The notes beneath the pieces were generated by a model. It was not told the DNA's origin, searched no databases, and worked only from the letters and a program-made list of their open reading frames with translations. From Rhizoclosmatium globosum (taxonomy: Eukaryota; Chytridiomycota; Chytridiomycetes; Chytridiales; Chytriomycetaceae), in assembly GCA_002104985.1 (NCBI GenBank), contig MCGO01000084.1:1-64000 (forward strand): DNA of 64,000 bases, in the 5' to 3' direction. Of the stretch, positions 10,472-19,345 are shown in pieces. Positions within the stretch are counted from its first letter, which is position 1. Each line of letters starts with the position of its first letter. The translations under genes and the position numbers were made by a program.

Positions 10472-10831
10472 ATGTCCGCCGCCTACGTCGCCCCAGCCCC
10501 AGTTGCTCCAGTCGTTCCAACCGCCTACGCCGCTCCAGCTCCAGTCGTCCCAGCCGTCGTAACTCCAGTTGCCTACGTTGCCCCAACTCCAGCCGCTGTT
10601 AAGGCTACCACCCCAGCTGCCGTCGTTGTTCCATCTGTTCCAACTTGCACTACCACTCCAGCTGCTGCTCCAATCGTTCCAGTTGCGACCCCAACTCCAG
10701 CTGCCGTTGTCCCAACCGCCTACGTTGCTCCAGTTGTCAACACTTACCAGCCAAACACTAACTTGTACTCTGGCGCTGAGGCCTCTGTCGTTGTTGGCGC
10801 TGCCGCTGCTGTCTTGGCTCTCTTCTTCTAA
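10472..10831 (+). CDS. Small Pro/Ala/Val-rich repeat protein, paralogue 3
   Basis: 119 residues, starting MSAAYVAPAPVAPVVP, with a CTTTPA insert and ending TNLYSGAE plus the hydrophobic tail VVVGAAAAVLALFF. It is closest to paralogue 2 in the C-terminal block. The tail and SGA site would fit a GPI signal, but again there is no N-terminal signal peptide. The tandem arrangement, conserved ends and diverged repeat middle point to local duplication followed by repeat slippage. Confidence 0.8.
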   Translation: MSAAYVAPAPVAPVVPTAYAAPAPVVPAVVTPVAYVAPTPAAVKATTPAAVVVPSVPTCTTTPAAAPIVPVATPTPAAVVPTAYVAPVVNTYQPNTNLYSGAEASVVVGAAAAVLALFF

Positions 10832-11212
10832 ACTGAATGAGACTTTAAGTTATTAAGTTAACTATTTACGTCATTTTCTCGATTCGTTTTGTAAGTTAAG
10901 ATACCGAATACATTGTGTTGTTTTGGAATAAAAGGGCTTTTGGATGAGACCGACCCCTTCCAGTTTCACTTTTTACACATCCACATTAACTCCTTTCCCA
11001 AGTTTCCCAAACGCCTTGAATAGTGTCCGCTTTTCTTGCTTGAGACGATCCCATATCACCATCGAGTGGTCAACAGCACTGATCTTACCTTGAAACAAAC
11101 CTATACCTCTGACGATACTTTAGGAGTTATTGCCATATAACATGAAGTAATCATACATGATTTTTCATTAATTTCCCTCATCAATTCGTTTTTATAAGTT
11201 ATCTTCCACAGT
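10832..11212. other. Intergenic region between VAP-repeat paralogue 3 and kanadaptin
   Basis: Convergent 3' flanks; GGAATAAAAGGG (about 10924) is a likely poly(A) signal for paralogue 3. Nothing else seen. Confidence 0.5.
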
Positions 11213-13147
11213 TTAATACCCATATCGACTCAAATCCTCTTTCCCCACTTTCCCTGCCCCACCTTGAACAGCATCCACCATTTCTTCCTTCTCAACGTTC
11301 TCGTGCTCGTTGACTTGTTGTCGCGTCATGACGACAAAGTTTCGTCGACGACCGCCTGTAGGTACAGCCGCTGGTTTCTTGAACTCCTGGTCGGTAGGGA
11401 GTGGTGGCTTTGGAGGAGGGGCTGGTTCGTCGTCTTCGAAGGAGACTGATTTCCGTTGCGGTTTTGTGGGCTGTGATTCTTCTGATGAAGGTGGGGCGAG
11501 TTTTTCAGGGGATGGAGGACGGAGGTGAGGAGGTTGGGGTGATGGAGAGCGTTTTGGAGAAGCTGTTGGAACTGGTGGAGTTGTGGTTGGTGCTTTGATT
11601 GGTGTTGGAATAATAGAGGGTGTAGACACAGAAGAAGAGCCTGCAAAGTCGTGGGGTTTTGCAACTTCAGCCATTTTCGAGAGGCGGTCGTATTCCTATT
11701 GGTTGTATGAGCATGCGAAGACAGTGGGTGGTTTCAAATCCAACCTGTTGCAAAGTCTTGCGTTTCTCCAGAAGCACGCGTTTCTTTTTTTGTTTTGCGG
11801 AACTCTCTAAGCCCATGACAAACTGATCTAATTCATCTACTTCTTCGGAGGCAGAAGCGGCAGGCGCATCAATGGAAGCGATGTCAGAGTCGATGGATTC
11901 TAGTTCCGTCCGCTTTTCATTCAGTTTCGCAACGATGGATTCATACGTTTCGGATACGTTGGACTGGACTCTTGCCTTCTTAGGACGTTCTGTCGAATTC
12001 AGAGGTAAGTTTAGGGATTCAAACACAAGAAGCAACAAACCTGTTCTATCAAAGAACGAATCATCATCATCGTCATTTTGTGCCGCCCTCCGTTTACTGC
12101 TCGATGAGTGCGCCGAAGCTGTGGATCGCAGAATACCTCGTCGGTCGAGCTTCACACAAGCTTCTAAAGCCGCATTCCTCTCAGCCTCCTTCTTTCGAGC
12201 ACCTTTTCCAGTTCCGGTCAACGTATACCCGCCATCCAACACCAACTGGATCGTTGCGACAAAAACTTTACTGACGCCATGTCCTTCTTCGTCAAACGTG
12301 AACACCATATCCAAATTTCGGCTGTCGCACCAAGTCTTCAAAGCTTTTTTGGAGTCTTTGTAATAATACGCATCTGGATCCACATTGCTTGCACCAGCCA
12401 AATCAAACGACTCCTCGTCTTCATCCAACATCATTCCTGAAGCCGGAGCATCGTCATTTGAGGCATCCTCCCCAAATCCCCATGACACTTCAAACTCCTT
12501 CTCTGGTTCAGCTTTCTTTTCTTTGTTGGCTGTCTTGAAGGTCACTTTTCCGTGTTGAGGTTCTTGAGCAACTTCTTCCTCGGGCCCACCCGTGACAACA
12601 AACATCCTCGAGCTCTGACCAAACCGCACAATATCACCTCTCTTTAATTTGACGTGTTTCCTTTGAGGAATCGCGGACTTGTTGAGGAAGGTGTTGTGAG
12701 CAGAACCAAGGTCAAAGACAAACAGCCCAGCCTCCGAGGACTGAATGACAGCGTGAAGCCGCGAGACTGAAGCGTGTTCCAGCGCAAAATCGCAGGTTGG
12801 AAGGCGGCCTTTGATTGATCCAAACACTTAAACAGAGAAACAGCGAAACTAAACAAACTAAACAAACCAACAACGACAACGGCCTTTTCAACTTGAACAG
12901 TTTCGATGATGCTTCCATTCTTGATTACTTCGAAGGAGAAGCGCGAATCAGAGGGACTGAGCGAGGACCAGTCTGGCTCGTCGTAGTTGAGTGGCGGTGG
13001 TGGCGGTGGTGGCTCGTTCCGCTGTTTGGTTACGTTGGATTCAGAGGATGTGGTTGGGGTCGTGGTGGGTGCGGGTGCTGCTTCGCTGGTTGGCTGCACC
13101 TGCGACAGCCGCGATGCTGGAACGGATGGAACTGCGAAGGATGACAT
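11213..13147 (-). CDS. Kanadaptin (SLC4A1AP-like) FHA + dsRBD protein
   Basis: Kanadaptin homologue, a nuclear FHA-domain protein associated with spliceosomes in other eukaryotes. Four exons: 12868-13147, 12041-12826, 11745-11989 and 11213-11695, with 41-51-nt introns. After a Pro-rich start comes the FHA domain: VFGSIKGRLPTCDF, HASVSRLHAVI (the phosphothreonine-binding SxxH) and DLGSAHNTFLNK. A dsRBD follows (KKALKTWCDSRNLDMVFTF, GARKKEAERNAALEAC), then a coiled coil (NEKRTELESIDSDI) and a low-complexity tail ending SRYGY, like the KYGY end of animal kanadaptin. The order FHA-dsRBD-coiled coil-YGY is diagnostic. The YR retroelement begins about 280 bp upstream of the start codon and may affect its promoter. 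Confidence 0.87.
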
Positions 13148-13429
13148 CTTATCAACGAAAGAATTAATAAATAAAAGAGAAATGAGGGTAAACGAGGATT
13201 CAAGAAGAACAAAGATGCCATCAAAGTATAAATCAATCAAAATGGGCAAAAGATGCCATGTTTTCAAAGCCAACGCAAGATAGGATACTTGACAGTCGGA
13301 AACTTACTGAGTCCTGACGAGCAGTGAGTGATTCCAATAATCGTTATTAGTTATCTTCGAAATTATACACAGACTTGTGTGACATTGTTCACCCAGGCTG
13401 ATCCCAGGCTCCAAATTGGCTGCAAATTT

Positions 13430-13465
13430 TCTCAATAATATATGGTTCAGTAAGGGCAAAACCGG
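13430..13465 (-). repeat. B2 copy of the YR-element split direct repeat (outer 3' end)
   Basis: A 36-bp sequence starting TCTCAATAATATATGG and ending GCAAAACCGG, identical to 13736-13771. It marks the outer 3' end of the element. Confidence 0.9.
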
Positions 13466-13646
13466 TGCAAGGGCAGGCCTAGACCTGCGGGAGCACCGGC
13501 GGCCTGCCCTGAACAAGCAGACCCAATTTATTCACAAATAAAAGAGAAGAGCAATTAGGTAGCAAAGTTCAAATTACAGTTCAGGGCAGGCTCAGGAGAG
13601 TACAAGAGGGCAGGGCAGGGAGGTGCGAAAATGACCCCCACTGTCG

Positions 13647-13737
13647 TTGAGGGGAAGAATTGTTATCTTCCTATCTTGTACCCCTCCCGCCTTTAAGACC
13701 CGTCGGGTCTTATTAGGCTTACGTCTCCCAGACTATC
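13647..13737 (-). repeat. A2 copy of the YR-element split direct repeat (internal)
   Basis: A 91-bp sequence nearly identical to A1 at 18830-18920 (one visible difference, G/A in GGGGAAGAATT). It contains a GACCCGTCGGGTC palindrome. Confidence 0.92.
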
Positions 13738-13771
13738 TCAATAATATATGGTTCAGTAAGGGCAAAACCGG
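13736..13771 (-). repeat. B1 copy of the YR-element split direct repeat (internal)
   Basis: Identical to B2 over 36 bp and overlapping A2 by TC. It lies between the recombinase ORF and A2. Confidence 0.9.
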
Positions 13772-13863
13772 CTGCTGGCGCCGGCCTAAGACCCAAACTA
13801 ACCCTAACTGAGGTAAGTATTATGGGGAGAGGGCGTGTTTATTTTAAAGCAAAAGCAGGAACG

Positions 13864-15147
13864 CTAGTTGGGAGCAAAGTATGCATACTCGCTTCGCTGG
13901 GCAAACCAAAGGGCCACTGACGAGGTGGGCGCCTCTGGGTTGACAGCATTGGCCACAACAGCAGCAAACTGACTATAGCGCTCAGCAGACTCCCGAGATT
14001 TCCAACCTCCGGCAATCCTGACGGCCTCGATGTTGGACGTATCAAGGGATGTCATGATGGCATTTCCCACTCGAAAGCCATAAAGGGTCTGTCCTTCAAA
14101 AGAGCCTAAGGTACGGAGAAGGTTTTGGAACTCCAACACTGCATCAGCTGCTCTCATTCTGTCTGGAAGGCAGGCAACAGTGGAGATTCTCCGGAAGATA
14201 AAGGGACAGCCTTCTGTTAGTGGGACACCAGCCCAGGCACAGTCCCGTTTGAATAGGAAGAGAGCCTTGAGCCACTCTGCATCCTTGATGATAAAGGGTT
14301 TGTTGCTGGCAGAAGTAGAGGTCTTGCCCCGGTAGAGGGTACATCTCACTCCAGAACGGTTGGGGAGCCAAACAAAAGAAAGAGTACGCATGCGTGCAAG
14401 GTCTCCTGGGCGGCACCCAGAGTGACCGACTGTCAGAAGGAAAAGCCAGAATTGGCGCCAGTATAGCCGCCTCCATACAGTCAAGGAAGTGTTGGCAACC
14501 TTGGAAAGAACTAGGGCTTTCAGCTCTGAGACTTGGTCTAGAAAAAGGGGAGGGGCCTGCAAGGGGGCTACTCCAGCATCTGAAGCCTCATCCTCTAACT
14601 TCTGGAGGTGACGGCGAATCAGCTTTGAGTCAACTGGGTTCCCAGCACCTGTCCAAGGGTCCCAAGGAGTTGTGAGACCAAGATCAGCCAGGCCTGACTT
14701 GAGGCTGCTAATCACCACTTTGATGGATTTAGGGCTAGCTCTGATTTTACAGATAAGGGGGTCGCAAAGTGGGTTGATTCTTTTACCCACGCGCTCGGTA
14801 CCTGCTCTGGGGCAATTAAAGTGGAATTGGGTATTCCCATTGCGGTCCTTATGAATGAGGTAAGACTCTACATCCATGGGAGTGGCCATGACTGGCGAAA
14901 TGGCAGGCAACAAGGTTCGTGAAACAAGGAAAGAGCCCAGCTGCCTGGTTTCTGCGTCGATCTTCTTGCTCTGAGGAAGAATGACGTCTTCCAGCTCCTT
15001 TCTCCGGGCAGAGATATAGTCTTCATTCACTGCCATCTTGGGGAAGGAGGAGAGAGGCTTAAGGGGGACACCACATGAGAAACAGAAGTTGTCTGAGGGA
15101 AAGATGAGGACTCCGCAAGCCAGGCAAGGTTGGTGGGCAGACTGCAC
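13864..15147 (-). CDS. Tyrosine recombinase of the YR retroelement
   Basis: A 427-residue protein. It has an N-terminal zinc-ribbon-like CLACG...CFSCG (residues about 9-25), then a helical SAM-like region, then the recombinase catalytic domain. Visible motifs are Box I GCRPGDLARM (first Arg), a Lys in the beta hairpin (YRGKTS), LYGFRVGNA at the HxxR position and GGWKSRESAERYSQF with the Trp and the nucleophilic Tyr. The first His of HxxR appears replaced by Tyr (LYGFR where many families have LHSFR). It integrates the circular cDNA without a DDE integrase. It starts 27 bp after the RT stop, so it may be translated from the same transcript. Confidence 0.9.
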   Translation of the reverse strand: MQSAHQPCLACGVLIFPSDNFCFSCGVPLKPLSSFPKMAVNEDYISARRKELEDVILPQSKKIDAETRQLGSFLVSRTLLPAISPVMATPMDVESYLIHKDRNGNTQFHFNCPRAGTERVGKRINPLCDPLICKIRASPKSIKVVISSLKSGLADLGLTTPWDPWTGAGNPVDSKLIRRHLQKLEDEASDAGVAPLQAPPLFLDQVSELKALVLSKVANTSLTVWRRLYWRQFWLFLLTVGHSGCRPGDLARMRTLSFVWLPNRSGVRCTLYRGKTSTSASNKPFIIKDAEWLKALFLFKRDCAWAGVPLTEGCPFIFRRISTVACLPDRMRAADAVLEFQNLLRTLGSFEGQTLYGFRVGNAIMTSLDTSNIEAVRIAGGWKSRESAERYSQFAAVVANAVNPEAPTSSVALWFAQRSEYAYFAPN

Positions 15148-15174
15148 AGGATGAGGTGAGATAAGAAATTGTAT

Positions 15175-17280
15175 TCAATTGGGGGCAACAAAGAAACACC
15201 AAAGGTTGTGAGGAAGGGGACAAGTGGCAACTGTCTTCTTTGAATAGAAGGAGAGAACGTTCAGGTCTCCCTTGACACCCAAGCGGAGCTTATCCAACGA
15301 ACACTGTTGGAGCTTAACCCACCAATTCTCGAGCAGTTCTGGGACCACAATGCAGAAGGGGGTGTGGGACTGAAGCAAGAAGTGAAGAATTGAACCAATC
15401 ATTCCAAAGGGGGGAAAGACATAGATCAAATCCGAAGGCAGAAGGGATTGGGCCAGGAGGTTAACCCCGGCTGTGCCTGGACAGTGGTACCGGCTGTAAA
15501 AGCGCGCACACTTGGTGTTGATATGGGAGGCCATACCGTCCACGGTGAAGGGCTTCAACTGGAAGAAGCGGGTGATTCCTCTGAAACAAGAGTCAGACAG
15601 GCGGTAGTCATTCCTAGGATCTTCTCTTGAGACAGCATCAGAATCTTTGTTGTCTTCAGACCTGATGTAAGAATGAGAGGCAAAGTGGCAGTTGAGATGG
15701 CGGAGAAGTTTCCAAATTTCTACCAAGTATAGCTGGGCCAAGGGAACAGCTGACGCGCCATTGGTTAGCCAGTGAAGGACTACCTGGCTGTCCAGCTCAA
15801 GGTCAAGCCACCTGTTAGCAAAGTGCTCTTCACCAAAAGCCAGGAGGGCAAAGTGGAAAGCAAACAGCTCGCGGATGTTGATGGAAACACCCTGTGACGG
15901 TAAGAGACTATATGGCACCTCGGAACCGGCAAGAAGTCCTTTGTTGACCAAGAAGGCGCCAACCCGATAATCACTTGCGTCAGTCTGCAGTTTCACTGTG
16001 ACAATGGTGTGAGCTGCTGAGAGCCATGGAGCACCCAGCCAGGGATCTTCAGAAGTACGATCAAGATGGAGCCATACTTTGAGCTCAGAAATAAGAGCAG
16101 GGGTTGCTGGAATTGGCATACCACGCTTGACTGAGTTCAAGGCTATGTATTGTTGGCGGGCAAAGGCAAGCCCACCTTGGAGAATCATGGACAGATGAGC
16201 ACACTTCCCAGTGAAACTTTCCAAATAGTGAAACGGAATACTGGGGAATTGGAGAATCTTTCTAAGGAGGGAAAGGAACTTCTCTCTCTTATCGTCAGGA
16301 ATCTCATAGCGTTTCTCCTTCAGGAGCAGAATAAATCCAAGGAAACGAGGAGAGGTTGAAGGAACGGGACAAGATTTCCTGCTGATAAAGATACCCAACG
16401 AATCCAAGAGACAAGCATGGACGTAAACAGCATCACGGACCATGCGAACACTATCATAGACACCATTGGGGGCAAGAGCGCCAATGCCAAAGTCATCATA
16501 ATACACCTGAACAAGGATTGCATAAGAGCGCATTTGGCGAACAACAGCGGTCATAGAGGTGTGCAACACGAAGGCCATCACATTCCAACCAAAGATTCCA
16601 ATAGTGGACACAAAGAAGCACCATTCACCCTTGAATTTCCAACGAAAACCAAAGTAGGGACGAGTGGAAATGTCAAGACTAAAGTTGTAATAAGCTGCTT
16701 TAACATCCATGACGGAGAGGTGAGCACCAGCATAGCGCACCAACTCCCGAATAGACTCTGGGGAGTGGTCTGGAGCAGTAGTGAACTCGTTGATCACACT
16801 GGGATCACCAATGCGGCGCGGTTTCTCTGGCTCACAGCCCACAGCGTAGACATTGCGTGGGGACGGTGTGTTTGCACAAGTTCCCAGAAATAGAGAAGCT
16901 CCTGACTGAAGGTCTTCTATGAGCTGGGCATCAAGAAATGGCATGAGATGAGGGCTAATTTTGTGATTGTCCCTGTGGCTATGGGGAGGGCGCTCCTTAG
17001 ACTTCCAAAAGTCCTGGATGTCAACTCCAGTAGATCCCCACTTTATCATGAGTTCTGGGAAGTCAGAGAATGAGGCTGTTTCCCTCCACTCTTGTGAACA
17101 AGTCATATTGACAGAGGAACCAGCACCTCCTGCAACAAAATGGTCTGGGTTGCGAAGGAATAGGTCTTCAATATCTCCATTTGACAAAGAGTTTGCAACA
17201 TCCTTCCAAGGAACAGCGGGGAGGATGGGGATATTGGAAGATAAGTCAGAGGTTCCAAAGGTTCTTTGGAAGGACAGCAC
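15175..17280 (-). CDS. Reverse transcriptase-RNase H polyprotein of the YR retroelement
   Basis: 701 residues, no stop. The RT core includes YAVGCEPEKPRRIGDPS, MDVKAAYYNF, FRWKFKGEWCFF and the catalytic box VQVYYDDFGIG (YYDD). RNase H follows with QTDASDYRVGAF (first Asp), NIRELFAFHFAL (Glu), DLELDSQVV (Asp) and EDNKDSDAVSRED. The last ~150 residues (VDGMASHINTKCARFYSR, YVFPPFGMIG) form an extra domain found after RNase H in YR retroelements, perhaps methyltransferase-like; I cannot assign it firmly. Copies cDNA of the element. Translation start taken as the first Met of the open frame. Confidence 0.92.
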   Translation of the reverse strand: MLSFQRTFGTSDLSSNIPILPAVPWKDVANSLSNGDIEDLFLRNPDHFVAGGAGSSVNMTCSQEWRETASFSDFPELMIKWGSTGVDIQDFWKSKERPPHSHRDNHKISPHLMPFLDAQLIEDLQSGASLFLGTCANTPSPRNVYAVGCEPEKPRRIGDPSVINEFTTAPDHSPESIRELVRYAGAHLSVMDVKAAYYNFSLDISTRPYFGFRWKFKGEWCFFVSTIGIFGWNVMAFVLHTSMTAVVRQMRSYAILVQVYYDDFGIGALAPNGVYDSVRMVRDAVYVHACLLDSLGIFISRKSCPVPSTSPRFLGFILLLKEKRYEIPDDKREKFLSLLRKILQFPSIPFHYLESFTGKCAHLSMILQGGLAFARQQYIALNSVKRGMPIPATPALISELKVWLHLDRTSEDPWLGAPWLSAAHTIVTVKLQTDASDYRVGAFLVNKGLLAGSEVPYSLLPSQGVSINIRELFAFHFALLAFGEEHFANRWLDLELDSQVVLHWLTNGASAVPLAQLYLVEIWKLLRHLNCHFASHSYIRSEDNKDSDAVSREDPRNDYRLSDSCFRGITRFFQLKPFTVDGMASHINTKCARFYSRYHCPGTAGVNLLAQSLLPSDLIYVFPPFGMIGSILHFLLQSHTPFCIVVPELLENWWVKLQQCSLDKLRLGVKGDLNVLSFYSKKTVATCPLPHNLWCFFVAPN

Positions 17281-17417
17281 ATTGGCAGTGACAGAGAACT
17301 AACAAAAATGTCAACAAGATGCTTCATTGGATACATTGGGGGAAAAGAAGAGTGCAAAGCAAAAGAAAGCTATGAAAAGCTAAAAGAGTCCAAAGAGAGT
17401 ATTGCAAAGATAGTGCT

Positions 17418-18799
17418 TTACTTCTTGGAAGAGGGGCCGCGCTTGTCCTTGCATCTGGGTCTGACACAGGTAGGCAAGTGGCAATAAGACTTGCAGTCTT
17501 TGGACGCATGAAGAGGGGTCTGGGAACGCTTGCAATGGGAACAACCACCAAGAGTGGTGCTTGAGGTACCTTGGCCTGGGGCAGGAGGAGCTCCAACAGA
17601 GGAAGTAGAGCCAGAAGCCTTGTTCATCTTGGCTTGGAGTGCAACGGCTTTCATGATGGCCTCACGATCAGCCAGAATCAAGGAGTTGGAGGACGATGGA
17701 ATGTCAAGACGGTCAGACAGCATGGAGGCAAGAGTCTCACGGTCAAGACCCATCGACATGGCAAAGACCAAGTAGTTGACAACCTGTCCCCAGTACTTGG
17801 AGCCTTGGGAGTCGTCCAGGGCCTCTGCAGCAGATCTGAGGGCAAGACTATCAGCATGGAGCTTGTCTGAAGTGATAGTGCCGTGGAGAGATTGGCAAAG
17901 AAGTGAGCAGCCAAAGTGGTGTAAAGCACCTGAGGAGAAGAGTGTTAAGAACACATGTCTTCAAGCCAAGCAGGAGTAAAGGGAGGAAGCTGCCAGTGGA
18001 CAACATAAAGATTAGTGTCTTGTCTCATAAGAGAGCAAGAGACCAATATTCCGAGGCCACAGGCGCCAAGGGGGAAGAGAGGGAAGATGGAAGAGAGTGG
18101 TAGATGAATGCTGAGCTCCCTTAAGTGGAGGAAGGTGCAAACTACAACACTTCGCAGTAATGCGCATCAACGCAACCTCTGTCGCCGAGGGTTTTCAAAA
18201 AGTGGGAAAGGAAGGAGGGAGAGGTTGGGGGATGAGGGCGAGTCCCATCACAGCCCAGCAGAAACAGAAAAGAGAAACAACTACGCTCATACTGCGGTCA
18301 AGCAGTTGGTACATACCTTGGGATCCACAGGAAAGAGTGGCTGGAGACGAGCCTTCTTGGAGGTGGGGCTGGGGCCTTCGTCGTCAGAGTCATCTGGAAC
18401 CATGTGGACCACTGGGGCAGAGCGAGGGGCCGGTGGCTGGATACCCGGATGGATGACCAAAGGAGGGAGAGCATTGAGAAGCAGCTGGGCAGCAGACACA
18501 AGGGGGGGTGGGAGGACGTTGGCAAGGTTGCGGGCCTGGAATTCGCGGAAGGCATCCATGTCCAAGCCGGGAGGGAGGTCTGCGTCCTGGAGGAAAGGAA
18601 GGCCCAAGTAGAAGAAGCCGTCTGAGCCGAAGCGAGAGGGTAGGTCTGGTGTAGCATCGACTACGCATTGGAAGAGGGCGTCGGCGTCGAGAGGGTCGGG
18701 AGAGAGGTACGTGCTAAGGAGATTAAGGAGCGGGGGAGTGAGGGAGGTCCAAGCGAGTTGGAGGACCTTCGTTGTGGCAGGGGTGGGTGGGTTGTTCAT
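17418..18799 (-). CDS. gag-like protein of the YR retroelement (two exons)
   Basis: First ORF of the element. Exon 1 (18317-18799) starts MNNPPTPATTKVLQLAWTSL and ends at a strong donor GTATGT. Exon 2 (about 17929 down to 17418) begins after CTCCTCAG. It carries a helical capsid-like region (DKLHADSLALRSAAEALDD) and a C-terminal Cys/His cluster (CSHCKRSQTPLHASKDCKSY, then CHLPTCVRPRC), likely nucleic-acid binding. The intron is about 390 nt, long for this genome. The splice phase does not close perfectly, so a 1-base shift near 17880 or another acceptor is possible. Position and Cys-rich tail support the gag assignment; no sequence family is recognised. Confidence 0.65.
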
Positions 18800-18829
18800 G
18801 TGCGAAGCGCGAAAAGGGGCAAACGGAGT

Positions 18830-18920
18830 TTGAGGGGAAAAATTGTTATCTTCCTATCTTGTACCCCTCCCGCCTTTAAGACCCGTCGGGTCTTATTAGG
18901 CTTACGTCTCCCAGACTATC
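18830..18920 (-). repeat. A1 copy of the YR-element split direct repeat (outer 5' end)
   Basis: 91 bp matching A2 (13647-13737). It ends in CCAGACTATC at the outer border; flanking host sequence begins GCTGCTCTCG. Confidence 0.92.
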
Positions 18921-18948
18921 GCTGCTCTCGTATTCTTCAAGACAAATA

Positions 18949-19119
18949 TTATTGTAGCTCTGGAGTGGATCTGCTGCGATAAGTGTGGCCGAGGATGTTC
19001 CAAACTCCATCGATAATGATCCCATCGTCTTCTTTGCTTGAAACCCCGCGTTCCTTATATTGTACATCTTCGCAAGACCGCGTTCGACGCATGGTAACTG
19101 GGAAAGCTGGAGTGGACAT
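18949..19119 (-). CDS. Possible 56-residue ORF beside the YR element
   Basis: A minus-strand frame starting MSTPAFPVTMRRTRSCED and ending RSRSTPELQ before TAA, 29 bp from the A1 border. Codon third positions look coding-like, but there is no homology I recognise. It could be a short gene or the end of an exon whose continuation lies across the element. Confidence 0.3.
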   Translation of the reverse strand: MSTPAFPVTMRRTRSCEDVQYKERGVSSKEDDGIIIDGVWNILGHTYRSRSTPELQ

Positions 19120-19345
19120 ATTGGTGACAATTCTTCAATTGTAAATCACAGTTGGTTCATTTCAACATAAACCCAGTTTTCTTGCATCGATTATAATCAC
19201 TATTTGATGCGGTGAAATATAAGTCCTTGTGATACATGATATGTGAGCTCGTCATCATCGTCAAAATCAAAGTAACAATACTTGAGAAATGATGTTCGAA
19301 TGTTCGCCTTTGTTATCTAGCTTATGATGCCCAGATGCCTTTAAA

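Larger units (their letters stand above)
13430..18920 (-). mobile_element. Tyrosine-recombinase (DIRS/Ngaro/PAT-like) retrotransposon, structurally complete
   Basis: A 5.5-kb element with gag-like, reverse transcriptase/RNase H and tyrosine recombinase ORFs in that order on the minus strand. Its ends are split direct repeats: A1 (18830-18920) at the 5' end, and B1 (13736-13771), A2 (13647-13737) and B2 (13430-13465) at the 3' end. A2 and B1 meet at a TC dinucleotide that is also the last two bases of A1 and the first two of B2, as expected for YR-mediated joining of a circular intermediate. No target duplication is seen, which fits recombinase integration. The RT and YR ORFs are open throughout, suggesting recent activity. 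Confidence 0.93.

Noticed and set aside
13785..13802. Telomere-like AACCCTAACT string
   Set aside because: Only one partial unit, located inside the 3' end of the retroelement; no tandem array.
18108..18611. 167-codon plus-strand frame and other plus-strand frames inside the YR element
   Set aside because: Antisense to the gag-like gene, no domain, and all supported ORFs of the element are on the other strand.
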